Of a stretch of DNA of 64,000 nt, positions 17,433 to 27,925 are shown piece by piece. The stretch comes from Phaeacidiphilus oryzae TH49 (GTDB lineage: Bacteria > Actinomycetota > Actinomycetes > Streptomycetales > Streptomycetaceae). The translations under genes were made by a program, and so were the position numbers. The notes under the pieces were generated by a model. That model had not been told where the DNA came from. It did no database searches and saw nothing but the letters and a program-made list of their open reading frames with translations. Each line of letters starts with the position of its first letter. Position 1 is the first letter of the stretch. Location: the NCBI RefSeq assembly GCF_000744815.1, contig NZ_JQMQ01000005.1, forward strand, positions 2,364,055 to 2,428,054, read 5' to 3'.

Positions 17433-18154
17433 GTGAACGGAAGGCCGACGGAGCAGCCGCCCGACGTGCCGCCGCAGCAGGGGACCTGGGAGTACGGCGG
17501 CGGGTACGACGCCCCGTACGCGCCGACGGCCCCCTACCCGTACGACTACCCGTACCCGTACGGCGAGCAGCAGACCGCCGTGCTGCCGGAGGCCGTCCCG
17601 ACCGGGCCGCCGCCGGCCGTCGGAGCGCCCGGGCAGGAGGAGGGCGCCGCCGCCGGCCCGGTCTTCGTGGACGGCAGCGGGCGCCGGCAGCGGATGGTCC
17701 GCCGGGCCGCGCGGCTGGCCGCGCTGCCGCTGGCCGGCTATGTGGTCCTGCTGGTCAGCACGGTGATCGGCGGCCCGACCGTGAGCTCGCCGTTCCTCCC
17801 ACTGCCCGCCGCGCCGCAGCACGAGAGCGGCCACGCCGCCGCCTCCGGCACCGAGTCGGCCGCGCCCTCCGGGGCCGCTCCGCCGCCGGCTCCGGCGTCG
17901 CGGGCGGCACGACCGCCGCCGGGAGCGGCCCCGGACCCGGCACCGCCGCCGGAGCGGGAACCGGCGCCACCGGCGCCACGGGCGCCACCCCCACCACCGC
18001 CCCGGGCACCGCCGCGCCCACCGCCGGCGGGACGACCGCTGCTCCCTCCGCCGCCCCCACGCCCTCCGCCTCCGCGTCCCCCACCACCCACGGCCAGAGC
18101 ACCCACTCCGCCAAGGCGCTCCCCTCCACCCCCGGCCAGCGCCACCGCGGCTGA
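17433..18154 (+). CDS. Proline-rich single-pass membrane protein, apparent frameshift
   Basis: Unrecognised family. The first part, read from the GTG at 17433 (GGAG 9 nt upstream), has a Tyr/Pro-rich cytoplasmic region and one membrane segment (LAALPLAGYVVLLVSTVIGG, about residues 98-117). From about 17880 that frame suddenly uses A- and T-ending codons and would run to 18290, overlapping the next gene by 73 bp. The frame one base off is nearly 100% GC at third positions, reads as a Gly/Thr/Ala/Ser linker (AGSGVAGGTTAAG) and stops at 18154, 63 bp before the next start. One base therefore seems to be missing near 17871-17881, by mutation or sequencing error. Confidence 0.65.
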
Positions 18155-18217
18155 CCGCGGCCGACCCGCCGCGACGCCCCCGCCGGCCGCCTCCGCACAC
18201 CCCGAGGACCCTCCGCC

Positions 18218-20359
18218 ATGCCCGCAGACCACCGCGCCCCGAAACGGCCGAGAGCCCGCCAGGTGCCCGTCCGCACCCACTGGCTGCTGATGGGCGTGCT
18301 GCTCACGGCGCTGACGGTGGCCCTCCTCATCCAGGGCTACACCCAGCACATGTTCGGGGTGAGCAACGACAGCCTGGCCGGCGCCCAGGGCCCGGCGGAG
18401 GCGGTCCCGGCGAGCGTCTCCCACGGCGGCCCGGTGGTGGACGCCTCCGGCGCCGCTCCGCACAGCGCCCGGCCGCGGAGCCACACCATCGCCCTCACCT
18501 TCGACGACGGCCCCGACCCGACGTGGACCCCGAGGATCCTGGACGTGCTGCGCCGCAACCATGTCCACGCGACCTTCTTCGTGGTCGGCTCCCAGGTGGC
18601 GGCCCACCCCGAGCTGGTGCGGCGGATCGTCGCGGACGGCGACCAGATCGGCGTCCACTCCTTCACCCACCCCGACCTCGGCGACATCCCCTCCTGGCTG
18701 GCCCGGGTGGAGCTGAGCGAGACCCAGCTCGCGATGGCCGGCGCGGCGGACGTCACCACCTCCCTCCTCCGCCCGCCCTACTCCTCGGAGAACGACGCGG
18801 TGGACGACAAGGACTGGCGCGTGATGCGGGAGACCGGCCGCCAGGGCTACCTCACCGTCCTCACCACCCGGGACAGCGAGGACTGGACCCGCCCCGGGGT
18901 CGCCCGGATCGTCGCGAACGCCACGCCCGCCGGCCCGGCCGGGGAGATCCTGCTGATGCACGACGCCGGCGGCGACCGGGCGCAGAGCGTGGCCGCGCTG
19001 GCCCGGCTGCTGCCCGAACTGACCCACCGCGGCTACCGGTTCGAGACGGTCAGCCAGTCCGTCGGGATGGCCGACCCGGTGCGGCCGGCCGGCGGGTTCG
19101 AGCACTTCCAGGGCGTGGCGCTGATCTGGGTGCTGCACGCCAGCGCCTGGGTGATCAAGCTCCTCGGCTGGCTGATGTACGCGGCGGGCGGGCTCGCCGT
19201 CCTCCGCGCGATCGCCTCGGTGGCCGCCGCCCGCCGCCATGTGAGGCGGCGCGGCCGGACCTGGGGGCCGCCGGTCACCGCGCCGGTCACGGTCATCGTC
19301 CCGGCGTACAACGAGAGCGCGGGGATCGAGGCCTCGGTGCGCTCGCTGCTCGCCTCCGACCACCCGGTCGAGGTGATCGTGGTCGACGACGGCTCGACGG
19401 ACGGCACCGCCGACATCGTCGAGGCGCTGCGGCTGCCCGGGGTGCGGGTCGTCCGGCAACCGAACTCCGGCAAGCCGGCGGCGCTCAACACCGGGCTGGC
19501 CGCGGCCTCCTGCGAACTGGTGGTGATGGTCGACGGGGACACCGTCTTCGAGCCGGAGACCGTCCGCACCCTGGTGCAGCCCTTCGCCGATCCCTGGGTC
19601 GGCGCCGTCTCCGGCAACGCCAAGGTGGTCAACCGCGGCGGGCTGCTGGGGCGCTGGCAGCACATCGAGTACGTGGTCGGGTTCAACCTGGACCGCCGGC
19701 TCTTCGACCTCGGCGAGTGCATGCCGACCGTGCCGGGCGCGGTCGGCGCCTTCCGCCGCAGCGCGCTCCTCGCCATCGGCGGGGTGAGCGACGACACCCT
19801 CGCCGAGGACACCGACCTCACCATGGCGCTCTGCCGGCAGGGCTGGCGGGTGGTCTACGAGGAGGACGCGGTCGCCTGGACCGAGGCGCCGGCCTCGCTC
19901 GGCGCCCTGTGGCGGCAGCGCTACCGCTGGTGCTACGGCACCATGCAGGCGATGTGGAAGCACCGCCGCTCGATGGTGGAGCGCAGGGCCGCCGGGCGGC
20001 TCGGCCGCCGCGGGCTCGGCTATCTGCTGCTCTTCCAGGTGCTGCTGCCGCTGCTGGCCCCGGCGGTCGACGTGTTCAGCGTCTACGGCTTGGTCTACCT
20101 CGACCCGGTGCGGGTGATCGGCCTCTGGCTCGGCTTCATGGCGATCCAGCTGCTGATGGGGCTCTACGCCTTCCGGCTGGACCTGGAGCGGCCGGGCGCG
20201 CTGCTCAGCCTGCCGCTCCAGCAGTTCGTCTACCGGCAGCTGATGTACCTGGTGGTCATCCAGTCCGTGGTCACCGCGCTGGCCGGGACGCGGCTGCGGT
20301 GGCAGCGGATGGAGCGCTACGGCAGCCTCCCGGGGGCGGAGGCGCGGAGCCAGGCCTGA
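18218..20359 (+). CDS. Polysaccharide deacetylase-glycosyltransferase fusion protein
   Basis: 713 residues. An N-terminal membrane helix (about 23-45) is followed by an extracytoplasmic NodB-type deacetylase: TFDDGPDPTWTP near residue 93 (metal-binding Asp), HSFTHPDLGD near 147 (metal-binding His), RPPYSS, and LMHDAGGDR. Two further hydrophobic segments (around 305-345) lead to a cytoplasmic GT2 glycosyltransferase with VIVPAYNES, VVDDGSTDGT, MVDGDT, EDTDLT and QRYRW, then more membrane helices. This combines in one chain the steps carried out by PgaB/IcaB-like deacetylases and PgaC/IcaA-like synthases for poly-beta-1,6-N-acetylglucosamine. Streptomyces MatA/MatB, needed for mycelial aggregation, have this kind of architecture, so a beta-linked GlcNAc surface polymer is the likely product (inference). 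Confidence 0.88.
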   Translation: MPADHRAPKRPRARQVPVRTHWLLMGVLLTALTVALLIQGYTQHMFGVSNDSLAGAQGPAEAVPASVSHGGPVVDASGAAPHSARPRSHTIALTFDDGPDPTWTPRILDVLRRNHVHATFFVVGSQVAAHPELVRRIVADGDQIGVHSFTHPDLGDIPSWLARVELSETQLAMAGAADVTTSLLRPPYSSENDAVDDKDWRVMRETGRQGYLTVLTTRDSEDWTRPGVARIVANATPAGPAGEILLMHDAGGDRAQSVAALARLLPELTHRGYRFETVSQSVGMADPVRPAGGFEHFQGVALIWVLHASAWVIKLLGWLMYAAGGLAVLRAIASVAAARRHVRRRGRTWGPPVTAPVTVIVPAYNESAGIEASVRSLLASDHPVEVIVVDDGSTDGTADIVEALRLPGVRVVRQPNSGKPAALNTGLAAASCELVVMVDGDTVFEPETVRTLVQPFADPWVGAVSGNAKVVNRGGLLGRWQHIEYVVGFNLDRRLFDLGECMPTVPGAVGAFRRSALLAIGGVSDDTLAEDTDLTMALCRQGWRVVYEEDAVAWTEAPASLGALWRQRYRWCYGTMQAMWKHRRSMVERRAAGRLGRRGLGYLLLFQVLLPLLAPAVDVFSVYGLVYLDPVRVIGLWLGFMAIQLLMGLYAFRLDLERPGALLSLPLQQFVYRQLMYLVVIQSVVTALAGTRLRWQRMERYGSLPGAEARSQA

Positions 20360-20383
20360 CCGGGGGCCGGGCCTGGCCGAAGG

Positions 20384-21244
20384 TCACACCTGCCGGGGGC
20401 GGCGCTGGCAGCGCGGGCAGTAGTAGCTGGAGCGGTTCATGAACGGCACCCGGCGGATCGGCGTCCCGCAGCGCCGGCAGGGCTGGTCCTCCCTGCCGTA
20501 GGCGTCCAGGTCGCGGGAGAAGTAGCCGCTCTCGCCGTTCACGTTGACGTAGAGGCTGTCGAAGCTGGTGCCGCCGACGGCGAGCGCCGCCGACATCACC
20601 TCCCGTACGGCGGCGAGGAGTTCGGCGCTGCGCGCGGGGGCGAGGGTCCCGGTCGGGCGGTCGAAGTGGAGGCGGGCGCGCCACAGCGCCTCGTCGGCGT
20701 AGATGTTGCCGACGCCGCTGATCAGGGTCTGGTCGAGGAGCGCCCGCTTCAGGGTGGTGCGGCGGCGGCGCAGGGCGGCGTGGAAGGCGGCCTCGTCGAA
20801 GAGCGGGTCCATCGGGTCGCGGGCGATGTGGGACACCGAGAGCGGCAGGCCGTCCAGGCCGGTGTCCTCGACGCTGAGGCCGCCGAAGGTGCGCTGGTCG
20901 ACGAAGCGCAGCTCGGTGCGGGCCTCGTCGGCGAAGCGGATCCGGACCCGGAGGTGGGTCTCGGCGGGGGCGTCCTCGGGCTGGATCAGCAGCTGCCCGC
21001 TCATGCCGAGGTGACCGAGGAGGGCTCCCTTGGGCTCGCCGCCCAGGGGGAGCCAGAGGTACTTGCCGCGGCGGGTGGCCTCGCCGAGGGTGACCCCGAC
21101 GAGACGGGCGGCGAAGTCCTCCGCGCCGGCGATGTGGCGGCGGACGGAGCGGGGGTGGAGGACCGCCACCTCGCGGATCGTGCGGCCGCTCGCCCAGCGG
21201 GCTAGTCCGCGGCGGACGACTTCTACCTCTGGCAGCTCGGGCAT
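20384..21244 (-). CDS. mutM: Formamidopyrimidine-DNA glycosylase
   Basis: 286 residues. Removes oxidised purines such as 8-oxoguanine. The mature N-terminus [13 protein letters not shown] supplies the catalytic proline and Glu; a helix-two-turn-helix region includes [11 protein letters not shown], and a C-terminal four-cysteine zinc finger ([20 protein letters not shown] followed by CPRC) binds DNA. It follows rnc after about 50 bp in the same direction, the normal rpmF-rnc-mutM order. Confidence 0.97.
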   Translation of the reverse strand: MPELPEVEVVRRGLARWASGRTIREVAVLHPRSVRRHIAGAEDFAARLVGVTLGEATRRGKYLWLPLGGEPKGALLGHLGMSGQLLIQPEDAPAETHLRVRIRFADEARTELRFVDQRTFGGLSVEDTGLDGLPLSVSHIARDPMDPLFDEAAFHAALRRRRTTLKRALLDQTLISGVGNIYADEALWRARLHFDRPTGTLAPARSAELLAAVREVMSAALAVGGTSFDSLYVNVNGESGYFSRDLDAYGREDQPCRRCGTPIRRVPFMNRSSYYCPRCQRRPRQV

Positions 21245-21294
21245 GCCTGGATTCTCCCCCAGCCCCGCCCCTGCCCGTCTCCCGGGCCGGCGCG

Positions 21295-22074
21295 CTACTC
21301 CGCGACTGCCTTGGGGTAGGCCTCGCGGATGGCGTGGTACGCCGAGGCCGCGGCCTTCTGCTCGGCTTCCTTCTTGGAGCGGCCCTCGCCGGTGCCGTAG
21401 TCGACGCCGGCCACCCGCGCGTACGCGGTGAAGGTCTTCTCGTGGTCGGGGCCGGCCTCGGAGACCACGTACTCCGGGACGCCGATGCCCGCCGCGGCGG
21501 TCAGCTCCTGCAGAGAGGTCTTCCAGTCGAGTCCGGCGCCGAGGTTGGAGGACTCCTCGATCAGCGGGTCGAAGAGGCGGTGGACCAGCTCGAACGCCGC
21601 GTCCAGGCCCTTGTCGAGGTAGATCGCGCCGATCATCGCCTCAAGGGTGTCGGCGAGGATGGACGACTTGTCGCGGCCGCCGGTGCCCTCCTCGCCGCGG
21701 CCGAGCCTGATGTACCGGCCCAGCTGAAGCCTGCGCGCCACCGTCGCCAGGGCGCGCGAGTTGACCACCGCGGCGCGGAGCTTGGCCAGCTGGCCCTCCG
21801 GCAGGTCCGGGTGGACGCGGTAAAGGGTGTCGGTGACCACCAGGCCCAGCACCGAGTCGCCGAGGAACTCCAGGCGCTCGTTGGTGGGCAGCCCGCCGTT
21901 CTCGTACGCGTACGAGCGGTGGGTCAGCGCACGCACCAGAAGGGATCGCTCGATCTGGTAACCGAACGATCCCTCCAGGGCGTCGTACGCGGTGTCGGCG
22001 CGTCGCGGCGCCGTGCGCTTGGCAGCGTCGGTCTCGTCGGCTGCCTTGGGAGGAGTCGCAGTCCCGTCTGCCAT
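21295..22074 (-). CDS. rnc: Ribonuclease III
   Basis: About 259 residues. Endonuclease for double-stranded RNA (rRNA maturation, antisense decay); in S. coelicolor the gene is absB and affects antibiotic synthesis. The catalytic signature [16 protein letters not shown] is near residue 60, a second acidic cluster lies in [14 protein letters not shown], and a double-stranded-RNA-binding domain forms the last 70 residues. The start is uncertain: the ATG at 22074 and a GTG at 22086 are both possible and neither has a clear ribosome-binding site. Its start is only 7-20 nt after the rpmF stop. Confidence 0.96.
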   Translation of the reverse strand: MADGTATPPKAADETDAAKRTAPRRADTAYDALEGSFGYQIERSLLVRALTHRSYAYENGGLPTNERLEFLGDSVLGLVVTDTLYRVHPDLPEGQLAKLRAAVVNSRALATVARRLQLGRYIRLGRGEEGTGGRDKSSILADTLEAMIGAIYLDKGLDAAFELVHRLFDPLIEESSNLGAGLDWKTSLQELTAAAGIGVPEYVVSEAGPDHEKTFTAYARVAGVDYGTGEGRSKKEAEQKAAASAYHAIREAYPKAVAE

Positions 22075-22093
22075 AGCGCGCGTCACCAGCCGA

Positions 22094-22267
22094 TCAGACC
22101 GAGAGGACCTGACGGCGGTTGTAGGTGCCGCAGCTCGGGCACGCGATGTGCGAGAGCTTCGGCTCGTGGCAGCGGTCGCACGCCACCAGGGCCGGCGCCG
22201 CAGCCTTCCACTGCGAACGGCGGTGGCGCGTGTTGCTGCGCGACATCTTCCGCTTCGGAACAGCCAC
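22094..22267 (-). CDS. rpmF: 50S ribosomal protein L32
   Basis: 57 residues starting [20 protein letters not shown] from a GTG with AGGAG 8 nt upstream. It keeps two CxxC pairs (CDRC and CPSC), so this is the zinc-binding type, not the Cys-less paralogue used under zinc starvation. It stands 2 bp after the YceD-like gene and directly before rnc. Confidence 0.97.
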   Translation of the reverse strand: MAVPKRKMSRSNTRHRRSQWKAAAPALVACDRCHEPKLSHIACPSCGTYNRRQVLSV

Positions 22268-22269
22268 GG

Positions 22270-22935
22270 CTACTTCTCCTGGTTCTCGGCGGCACCGTCA
22301 CCGGTACCGCTGTTCTCGATTCCGTCACCCTCGGCGTCGCTCGGGGCGGCGGAGAGTCCCTGCAAAGCCGCCCACCGGGGGTCGGCGGCGTCATGGTGGT
22401 GGTCCGGGTCGTCCGCCAGGCGCGCTCCGCACTCGGAGCACAGGCCCGGACAGTCGTCCTGGCACACCGGCTGCAGCGGCAGTGCGAGCACCACCGCGTC
22501 CCGCAGCACCGGTCGGAGGTCGAAGAGATCGCCCTCCAGCCGGTAAGTCTCGTCTTCCGACTCGGCGTCGTCGCCGGACTCCGCCAGTTCGGCGACGATC
22601 CGGTCGGCGACCTCCGGGTAGTAGTACAGCTCCTGGAAGTCCACGTCGACGTCGTGCTCGACGGGCTCCAGACAGCGTACGCACTCGCCCTTGATCCCGG
22701 CCTCGGCAGTGCCCGTGACGAGCACTCCCTCGACCACCGACTCCAGTCGGACGTCCAGCTCTACGGGGCTGCCCTGGGGCACGCCGATCACATCGATCCC
22801 GAAGTCCTCGGGAGCCGGCACCGAACGGGAGACCTCGCGCATCGCACCGGGACGACGGCCCAGCTCGTGTGTGTCGAACACGAGCGGATCGCGGTGGTCG
22901 AGGCGGTTCAGGGCTTCCTGCTCTCTACGGCGCAC
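22270..22935 (-). CDS. YceD/DUF177 family protein
   Basis: About 221 residues. The DUF177 family is almost always encoded directly upstream of rpmF, and in plants and bacteria is linked to 23S rRNA accumulation. The sequence has [26 protein letters not shown], and a C-terminal cysteine cluster [16 protein letters not shown] followed by DDPDHHHD. The start is uncertain: the GTG at 22935 is used here, but it has no ribosome-binding site, while a CTG at 22911 sits just behind GAGCAGGAAG and would begin the conserved sequence. Confidence 0.9.
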   Translation of the reverse strand: MRRREQEALNRLDHRDPLVFDTHELGRRPGAMREVSRSVPAPEDFGIDVIGVPQGSPVELDVRLESVVEGVLVTGTAEAGIKGECVRCLEPVEHDVDVDFQELYYYPEVADRIVAELAESGDDAESEDETYRLEGDLFDLRPVLRDAVVLALPLQPVCQDDCPGLCSECGARLADDPDHHHDAADPRWAALQGLSAAPSDAEGDGIENSGTGDGAAENQEK

Positions 22936-23113
22936 GGCGAGGACCGAGACGCTTGAACTGCTGGCGAAGTGATCTGCCGACTGACGGGCAGCCGAAATCC
23001 CCGGCGCTGAACAGGCCGGAGCGGTCAGGATACCGGACAGTCCCGGACAGCCCAACTCCGCCGGTCACGACCCCGCTGAGCTGGGCCGACCGCCGGCGGC
23101 CGACCCCCGGCGG

Positions 23114-24286
23114 TCAGCCGCCGAGCTCCTTGAGCCGGCTCATGTCGATGAAGCCGGTGTCGAAGAGGCTGGTCTCGTCCAGGCCCTGCGGCTGGCGGCC
23201 GTGCTGGTCGGCCTGGTGCGGGTCGGCGCCGTGCTGGCCCTGGTAGCCGGAGTCGGGGTAGCCGGCGGCGGCCGGATAGTCGTACTGCTGCGGCGGGAAG
23301 GCGTTGGCCTGCTGGGCGTACCCGGCCGCGTAGGGGTCGGCGGCCTGCTGCTCGTAGCCGGCCGGCGAGCCGTAGTCCTGGTAGGGCTGCTGCTGGTAGC
23401 CGTAGTCGGGCTGCTGGACGTCCTGGTGGCCGGGCCAGCCGGCGGCGGGGTCGACCGGGTCGGTGTACCACTGCTGCTGGTCGGCGGGGTGCGGGTCGAC
23501 CGCGTGCTGGTCGGCGCCGGATCGGCCGGCGGACTGGGCGGCCGGGACCGGCTCCGGGTCACCGGTCAGACCGGCCTCGGCCAGGGCCGCGGCGATCTCC
23601 GAGGCCCGGCCGGGGTGGCCGGCGTCCGCCTCGGCGAGGTAGGCGCCCAGCTCGTCGATGGGGGCCTTGCCGGTCAGCTTGTCGCGGCCCTTGCCGACCG
23701 CCTCCAGGGTCTTGCCGAGGACGGTCTCCAGGGTCGCCAGCTTGGCGTCGACGTACTCGTCCACCTCGGGGCTGGGGCTGCGGTACGGGTCCGGGGTGAA
23801 CTCCTCGCCGTCCTCCGCCTGCTCCTCGCCGGGGACCGGCAGGCCGCCGTTGCGCAGCTTGTTCCGGCCGCGGCCGATGGCGCCCAGCGTCTTGTTGAGC
23901 ACCACCTCGAAGTTGGCCAGCTGGGCGTCCACGTAGTCGTCGGCCGAGCGGCGCTGCTCCTCGGCCTCGGCGCGGGCCTCGGCCAGCACCCGGTCGGCCT
24001 CCGCCTGGGCGCGGCGGACCACCTCGGTCTCCGAGATCAGCGCCCCGCGCTCGCCGTGGGCGCCGTGGATGATCTGCTCGGCCTCCCTGCGGGCGGCCTC
24101 CACCAGCTCCTCGCGCTCGGCCAGGGTCTGCTGGGCGACCAGCAGCTCGTCGGGGAGCGAGCCCCGGACCTCCTCCAGCATCGCGAGCAGCTCGGAGCGG
24201 TTGACGACGCATGACGCGGACATCGGCATGGACTTGGCGCCGCGCACCGTCGCCGCGATGTCGTCGAGTTTCTGCTGCACGTCCAC
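23114..24286 (-). CDS. DivIVA-like coiled-coil cell division protein
   Basis: 390 residues of the family annotated in Streptomyces as cell division initiation protein (sometimes wrongly as ATP synthase subunit B). Residues 1-115 are mostly alpha-helical and Glu/Ala/Arg-rich. A 27-residue motif is repeated at 118-144 and 178-204 (18 of 27 identical, YVDA.LA..VL.KTL pattern). The C-terminal 130 residues are Gln/Tyr/Pro-rich and disordered, ending in a conserved-looking short helix TSLFDTGFIDMSRLKELGG. Probably a cytoskeletal or membrane-curvature scaffold; the function is not established here. Confidence 0.8.
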   Translation of the reverse strand: MDVQQKLDDIAATVRGAKSMPMSASCVVNRSELLAMLEEVRGSLPDELLVAQQTLAEREELVEAARREAEQIIHGAHGERGALISETEVVRRAQAEADRVLAEARAEAEEQRRSADDYVDAQLANFEVVLNKTLGAIGRGRNKLRNGGLPVPGEEQAEDGEEFTPDPYRSPSPEVDEYVDAKLATLETVLGKTLEAVGKGRDKLTGKAPIDELGAYLAEADAGHPGRASEIAAALAEAGLTGDPEPVPAAQSAGRSGADQHAVDPHPADQQQWYTDPVDPAAGWPGHQDVQQPDYGYQQQPYQDYGSPAGYEQQAADPYAAGYAQQANAFPPQQYDYPAAAGYPDSGYQGQHGADPHQADQHGRQPQGLDETSLFDTGFIDMSRLKELGG

Positions 24287-24411
24287 GAGAGCCCCGGTCC
24301 TTCGCTGTCAGCTGTCAGTCGAGTCAGCCGTATTCGGGTCAGCCGAATAGCTGTTGTGTGGAGGACACAGTACGACCACCGCCAGGGGTGCGGCGGGGTT
24401 CTGTCGGTGCG

Positions 24412-24903
24412 TCAGCTCTGCCTGCGCTCCGCGATGCGCTCGATGAGCCTGCGCAGCACGCTCTCCGGCACCAGGTGGGAGACGTCGCCCCCGTAGGTGG
24501 CGACCTCCTTGACCAGCGAGGACGACAGGAAGCTGTACGTCGGGCTGGTCGGGATGAACACCGTCTCGACGCCGGTCAGGCCGTTGTTCATCTGGGCCAT
24601 CTGCAGCTCGTAGTCGAAGTCGCTGACCGCGCGGAGGCCCTTGACGATGGCCGGGATCTCCCGGTCCTTGCAGTAGTCGACCAGCAGACCGTGGTGCGAC
24701 TCGACGACCACGTTCCCGTACTCGGCGGTCACCTCCTTGATCAGCTGGATCCGCTCCTCGACGGTGAACAGGCCCTGCTTGGACTTGTTGATCAGCACGG
24801 CGACGTGCACCACGTCATAGAGCCTGGAGGCTCGCTCGATGATGTCGAGGTGTCCGTTGGTGATCGGGTCGAAGGATCCGGGACAAACGGCGCGGCGTTC
24901 CAC
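24412..24903 (-). CDS. coaD: Phosphopantetheine adenylyltransferase
   Basis: 163 residues. Catalyses ATP + 4'-phosphopantetheine to dephospho-CoA, the penultimate step of CoA synthesis. The nucleotidyltransferase motif [10 protein letters not shown] ends in catalytic His18, and the C-terminal motif [15 protein letters not shown] is present. The GTG at 24903 follows AGGA by 5 nt. rsmD stops 7 bp upstream, the usual rsmD-coaD pair. Confidence 0.97.
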   Translation of the reverse strand: MERRAVCPGSFDPITNGHLDIIERASRLYDVVHVAVLINKSKQGLFTVEERIQLIKEVTAEYGNVVVESHHGLLVDYCKDREIPAIVKGLRAVSDFDYELQMAQMNNGLTGVETVFIPTSPTYSFLSSSLVKEVATYGGDVSHLVPESVLRRLIERIAERRQS

Positions 24904-24909
24904 TTGGTC

Positions 24910-25524
24910 CTACCTCTCGGGCCTCGGCGACTCTGGTTCGGCCTGGTCAGCAGCCGGATGGGCGGCGCGACCGTACCAGAGGGCGCCTTCGCCGTAGCGA
25001 CGCTCCCGTACCCCTTCGTACCCCTCCGGCCAAGAGAATTCGCCGCCCCTGGTGCTGCGTTCCACCGTGGCGACCGCGCCGTCGGCGATCCAGCCCCCGC
25101 GGGCGAGTGTGATCAGTATCTCGCGCAGGACGGCGTCCGCCACGGCGTACGGCGGGTCGAGGAAGACCAGGTCGTAGGGGGTGGCCGGCGGGTCGGCCGC
25201 GATGACCCGCTCGGCCTTGCCGGAGCGGACCTCGGCGCCGGGGAGGCCCAGGGCGCGGACGTTCTCCCGGATGGTCCGGACGGCCTTGGCGTCGGCCTCG
25301 ACGATGAGGGCGTGCGCCGCGCCCCGGGAGAGCGCCTCCAGGGCCACCGCGCCGGAGCCGCCGTAGAGGTCCAGCACGCGGGCGCCGTGGAGGGTGCCGC
25401 GGCGGAGCGACTCCCAGGTCGAGAAGAGGCCTTCACGCGCGCGGTCGGAGGTGGGGCGGGTGCCGGTGCCGGGCGGGACGGCGAGGCGTCGGCCGCGGGC
25501 GGTACCGGCGATGACGCGGGTCAT
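24910..25524 (-). CDS. rsmD: 16S rRNA (guanine966-N2)-methyltransferase
   Basis: 204 residues. [14 protein letters not shown] at the start, the SAM-binding [19 protein letters not shown] near residue 52, and the catalytic FLDPPY near 117 identify RsmD. The ATG at 25524 was chosen because it starts the conserved sequence, with GAGGA about 7 nt upstream; a start at 25563 would add 13 unrelated residues. Same transcription unit as coaD; recG follows upstream in the same direction. Confidence 0.95.
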   Translation of the reverse strand: MTRVIAGTARGRRLAVPPGTGTRPTSDRAREGLFSTWESLRRGTLHGARVLDLYGGSGAVALEALSRGAAHALIVEADAKAVRTIRENVRALGLPGAEVRSGKAERVIAADPPATPYDLVFLDPPYAVADAVLREILITLARGGWIADGAVATVERSTRGGEFSWPEGYEGVRERRYGEGALWYGRAAHPAADQAEPESPRPER

Positions 25525-25654
25525 GGGGCGGTCCTCTGCGTGGTGCGGGTGGCTCGGGCGCAATCCTTCCCCAACCCCGCCCCTTCCCGAAACCGGGGCC
25601 CCGCACCGGCCCCCGGGGTGTCCTGCGGTGCGGCGCCGGCCCGCCTGGGCGCGG

Positions 25655-27865
25655 TCAGCCCTTGTCGAGGTAGTCCGCGCGGTCCGCGGAGAGGATGCCC
25701 GTGACCGTGGCCCGGAGGTCGGGGTGGTCGGCGAGGTCGGGGTCGGCGGCGATGAGGGCGGTCGCCTCGGTGCGGGCCTCGGCGATGACCTCCTCGTCCT
25801 GGAGGACGGAGAGGACCTTGAGGGAGGAGCGGCCGCCGGACTGGTGGACGCCCAGGACGTCGCCCTCCCCGCGCTGTTCGAGGTCGATCCGGGACAGCTC
25901 GAAGCCGTCCAGGGTGGCCGCCACGGCCTCCAGCCGCTGGCGGGCGCCCGAGCCGCCGGGGGCCTCGCTGACCAGCAGGCACAGGCCGGGGGCCGAGCCC
26001 CGGCCGACCCGGCCGCGCAGCTGGTGGAGCTGGGAGACGCCGAAGCGGTCGGCGTCCATGATCACCATGGCGGTGGCGTTGGGGACGTTGACGCCCACCT
26101 CGATCACGGTGGTGGCGACCAGCACGTCGACCTCGCCGGCGGCGAAGCGGCGCATCACGTCGTCCTTGGCGTCCGGTGCCATCCGGCCGTGGAGGATCTC
26201 CACCCGGAGGCCGGAGAGCGGCCCCGTGCGCAGCTGCTCGGCGATGTCCAGGACGGCCAGCGGGGGGCGGCGGTCGTCGGCCGGGGCCTTCTCCTTACCG
26301 CCCTTCGCCTTCTTCGGGTCGTCCTCCTCGTCGCCGATCCGCGGGCAGACCACGTAGGCCTGGTGGCCCTTGCCGACCTCCTCGCGGACCCGCTCCCAGG
26401 CGCGGCTGAGGAAGTGCGGCTTCTCCAGCGCGGGGACGGTGTGGGTGGCGATCGGCGAGCGACCGGCCGGCAGCTGGTCGAGGACCGAGGTCTCCAGGTC
26501 GCCGAAAACGGTCATGGCGACCGTCCGCGGGATGGGGGTCGCGGTCATCACCAGCAGGTGGGGGGTGGTGTCGCCCTTGGCCCGGAGGGCGTCGCGCTGC
26601 TCGACGCCGAAGCGGTGCTGCTCGTCGACCACGACCAGGCCCAGGTCGTGGAACCGCACCACGTCCTCGATCAGCGCGTGGGTGCCGATGACGATCCCGG
26701 CCTCGCCGGTGGCGAGGTCGAGCAGCGGCTTGCGGCGGGCGGCGGCGCCCATCGAGCCGGTGAGGAGGACGACCTCGGTGGACAGCTCGGAGCCGCCGAG
26801 GAGGCTGGGCCGCTCGGCGAGCTCGCCCAGCATCTCGGTGATGGACCGGTGGTGCTGCTGGGCCAGCACCTCGGTGGGGGCGAGCAGCGCCGCCTGGCCG
26901 CCGGCGTCGACCACGGAGAGCATGGCCCGCAGCGCGACCAGGGTCTTGCCGGAGCCGACCTCGCCCTGGAGCAGCCGGTGCATGGGGTGGGTGCCGGCCA
27001 GGTCGTCGAAGACCTCCTCGCCGACCTTCCGCTGGCCCTCGGTGAGGGTGAACGGGAGCTTCTCGTCGAAGGCGGCGAGCAGCCCGTCCGGGCGGCGCTC
27101 GCGCGGGGTCGCGGTCAGCGCGGACTCGCCGGCCCTGCGCTGGGCCAGCACGACCTGGAGGACGAAGGCCTCGTCCCACTTCAGCCGGGACCTGGCGCGC
27201 TCGACGTCGTCCTGGGTGCGGGGGCGGTGGATCAGCTCCAGAGCCTCGGGGAGCGGGAGGAGGCCGCGATCGGCCCGGAGGGCGTCCGGCAGCGGCTCGC
27301 CGAGGCCCTCCCAGCCGGTGGCGGAGAGGCTGTCCAGGGCCATCTCCACGCAGTTGGAGATCTTCCAGGAGGGGGCCTTGGCGGCGGCCGGGTAGACCGG
27401 GATCAGCCGGTTGGCGAACTTGGCGGCCATCGCCTCGCCCTCGTCGCCGTCCATCAACTGGTAGTCGGGGTTGGTCAGTTGGCGCACCCGGTTGAAGGCG
27501 GTGACCTGGCCGGCGAAGAGGCCGCGGCGGCCGGGCCTGAGCTCCTTCTGCCGCCAGGGCTGGTTGAAGAAGGTCAGCGCGAGGCGGCCGTGGCCGTCCG
27601 TCACGGTGAGCTGGAGGCGGTTGCCCTTGCGGCCGCGGAACGGGATCAGCTCGCACTTCTCGATCTCGGCGACGACCGTGACCTCCTCGTCCAGTTCGAG
27701 GCTGTCGAGGCGGGTGAGCTCGCCCCGGGCCGCGTACCGGCGCGGGTAGTGGTGGAGGAGGTCGCCGACGGTGTGCAGGTCGAGATGGGCGGCCAGGGTC
27801 TTCGCCGAGTCGCCGCCCACGAGCTTCTTCAGTGGCTCGTCAAGGACCGTGTGCGTGGTGGTCAT
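25655..27865 (-). CDS. recG: ATP-dependent DNA helicase RecG
   Basis: 736 residues. Remodels stalled replication forks and Holliday junctions. An N-terminal wedge/OB domain (about 60-170) is followed by superfamily 2 helicase motifs: Walker A GEVGSGKT near 297, DEQH near 412, TATPIPRT near 440, and motif [11 protein letters not shown] near 625. A Lys/Glu-rich insert between helicase motifs, near residue 520, is common in actinobacteria. The gap to rsmD (about 130 bp) holds GC-rich palindromic sequence but no gene. Confidence 0.97.
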   Translation of the reverse strand: MTTTHTVLDEPLKKLVGGDSAKTLAAHLDLHTVGDLLHHYPRRYAARGELTRLDSLELDEEVTVVAEIEKCELIPFRGRKGNRLQLTVTDGHGRLALTFFNQPWRQKELRPGRRGLFAGQVTAFNRVRQLTNPDYQLMDGDEGEAMAAKFANRLIPVYPAAAKAPSWKISNCVEMALDSLSATGWEGLGEPLPDALRADRGLLPLPEALELIHRPRTQDDVERARSRLKWDEAFVLQVVLAQRRAGESALTATPRERRPDGLLAAFDEKLPFTLTEGQRKVGEEVFDDLAGTHPMHRLLQGEVGSGKTLVALRAMLSVVDAGGQAALLAPTEVLAQQHHRSITEMLGELAERPSLLGGSELSTEVVLLTGSMGAAARRKPLLDLATGEAGIVIGTHALIEDVVRFHDLGLVVVDEQHRFGVEQRDALRAKGDTTPHLLVMTATPIPRTVAMTVFGDLETSVLDQLPAGRSPIATHTVPALEKPHFLSRAWERVREEVGKGHQAYVVCPRIGDEEDDPKKAKGGKEKAPADDRRPPLAVLDIAEQLRTGPLSGLRVEILHGRMAPDAKDDVMRRFAAGEVDVLVATTVIEVGVNVPNATAMVIMDADRFGVSQLHQLRGRVGRGSAPGLCLLVSEAPGGSGARQRLEAVAATLDGFELSRIDLEQRGEGDVLGVHQSGGRSSLKVLSVLQDEEVIAEARTEATALIAADPDLADHPDLRATVTGILSADRADYLDKG

Positions 27866-27925
27866 CGGGTCTTATGGAACACCATCCCGGTGACAGTCCG
27901 GGCCCGCCGCCGTCTTCCCGCCGGG

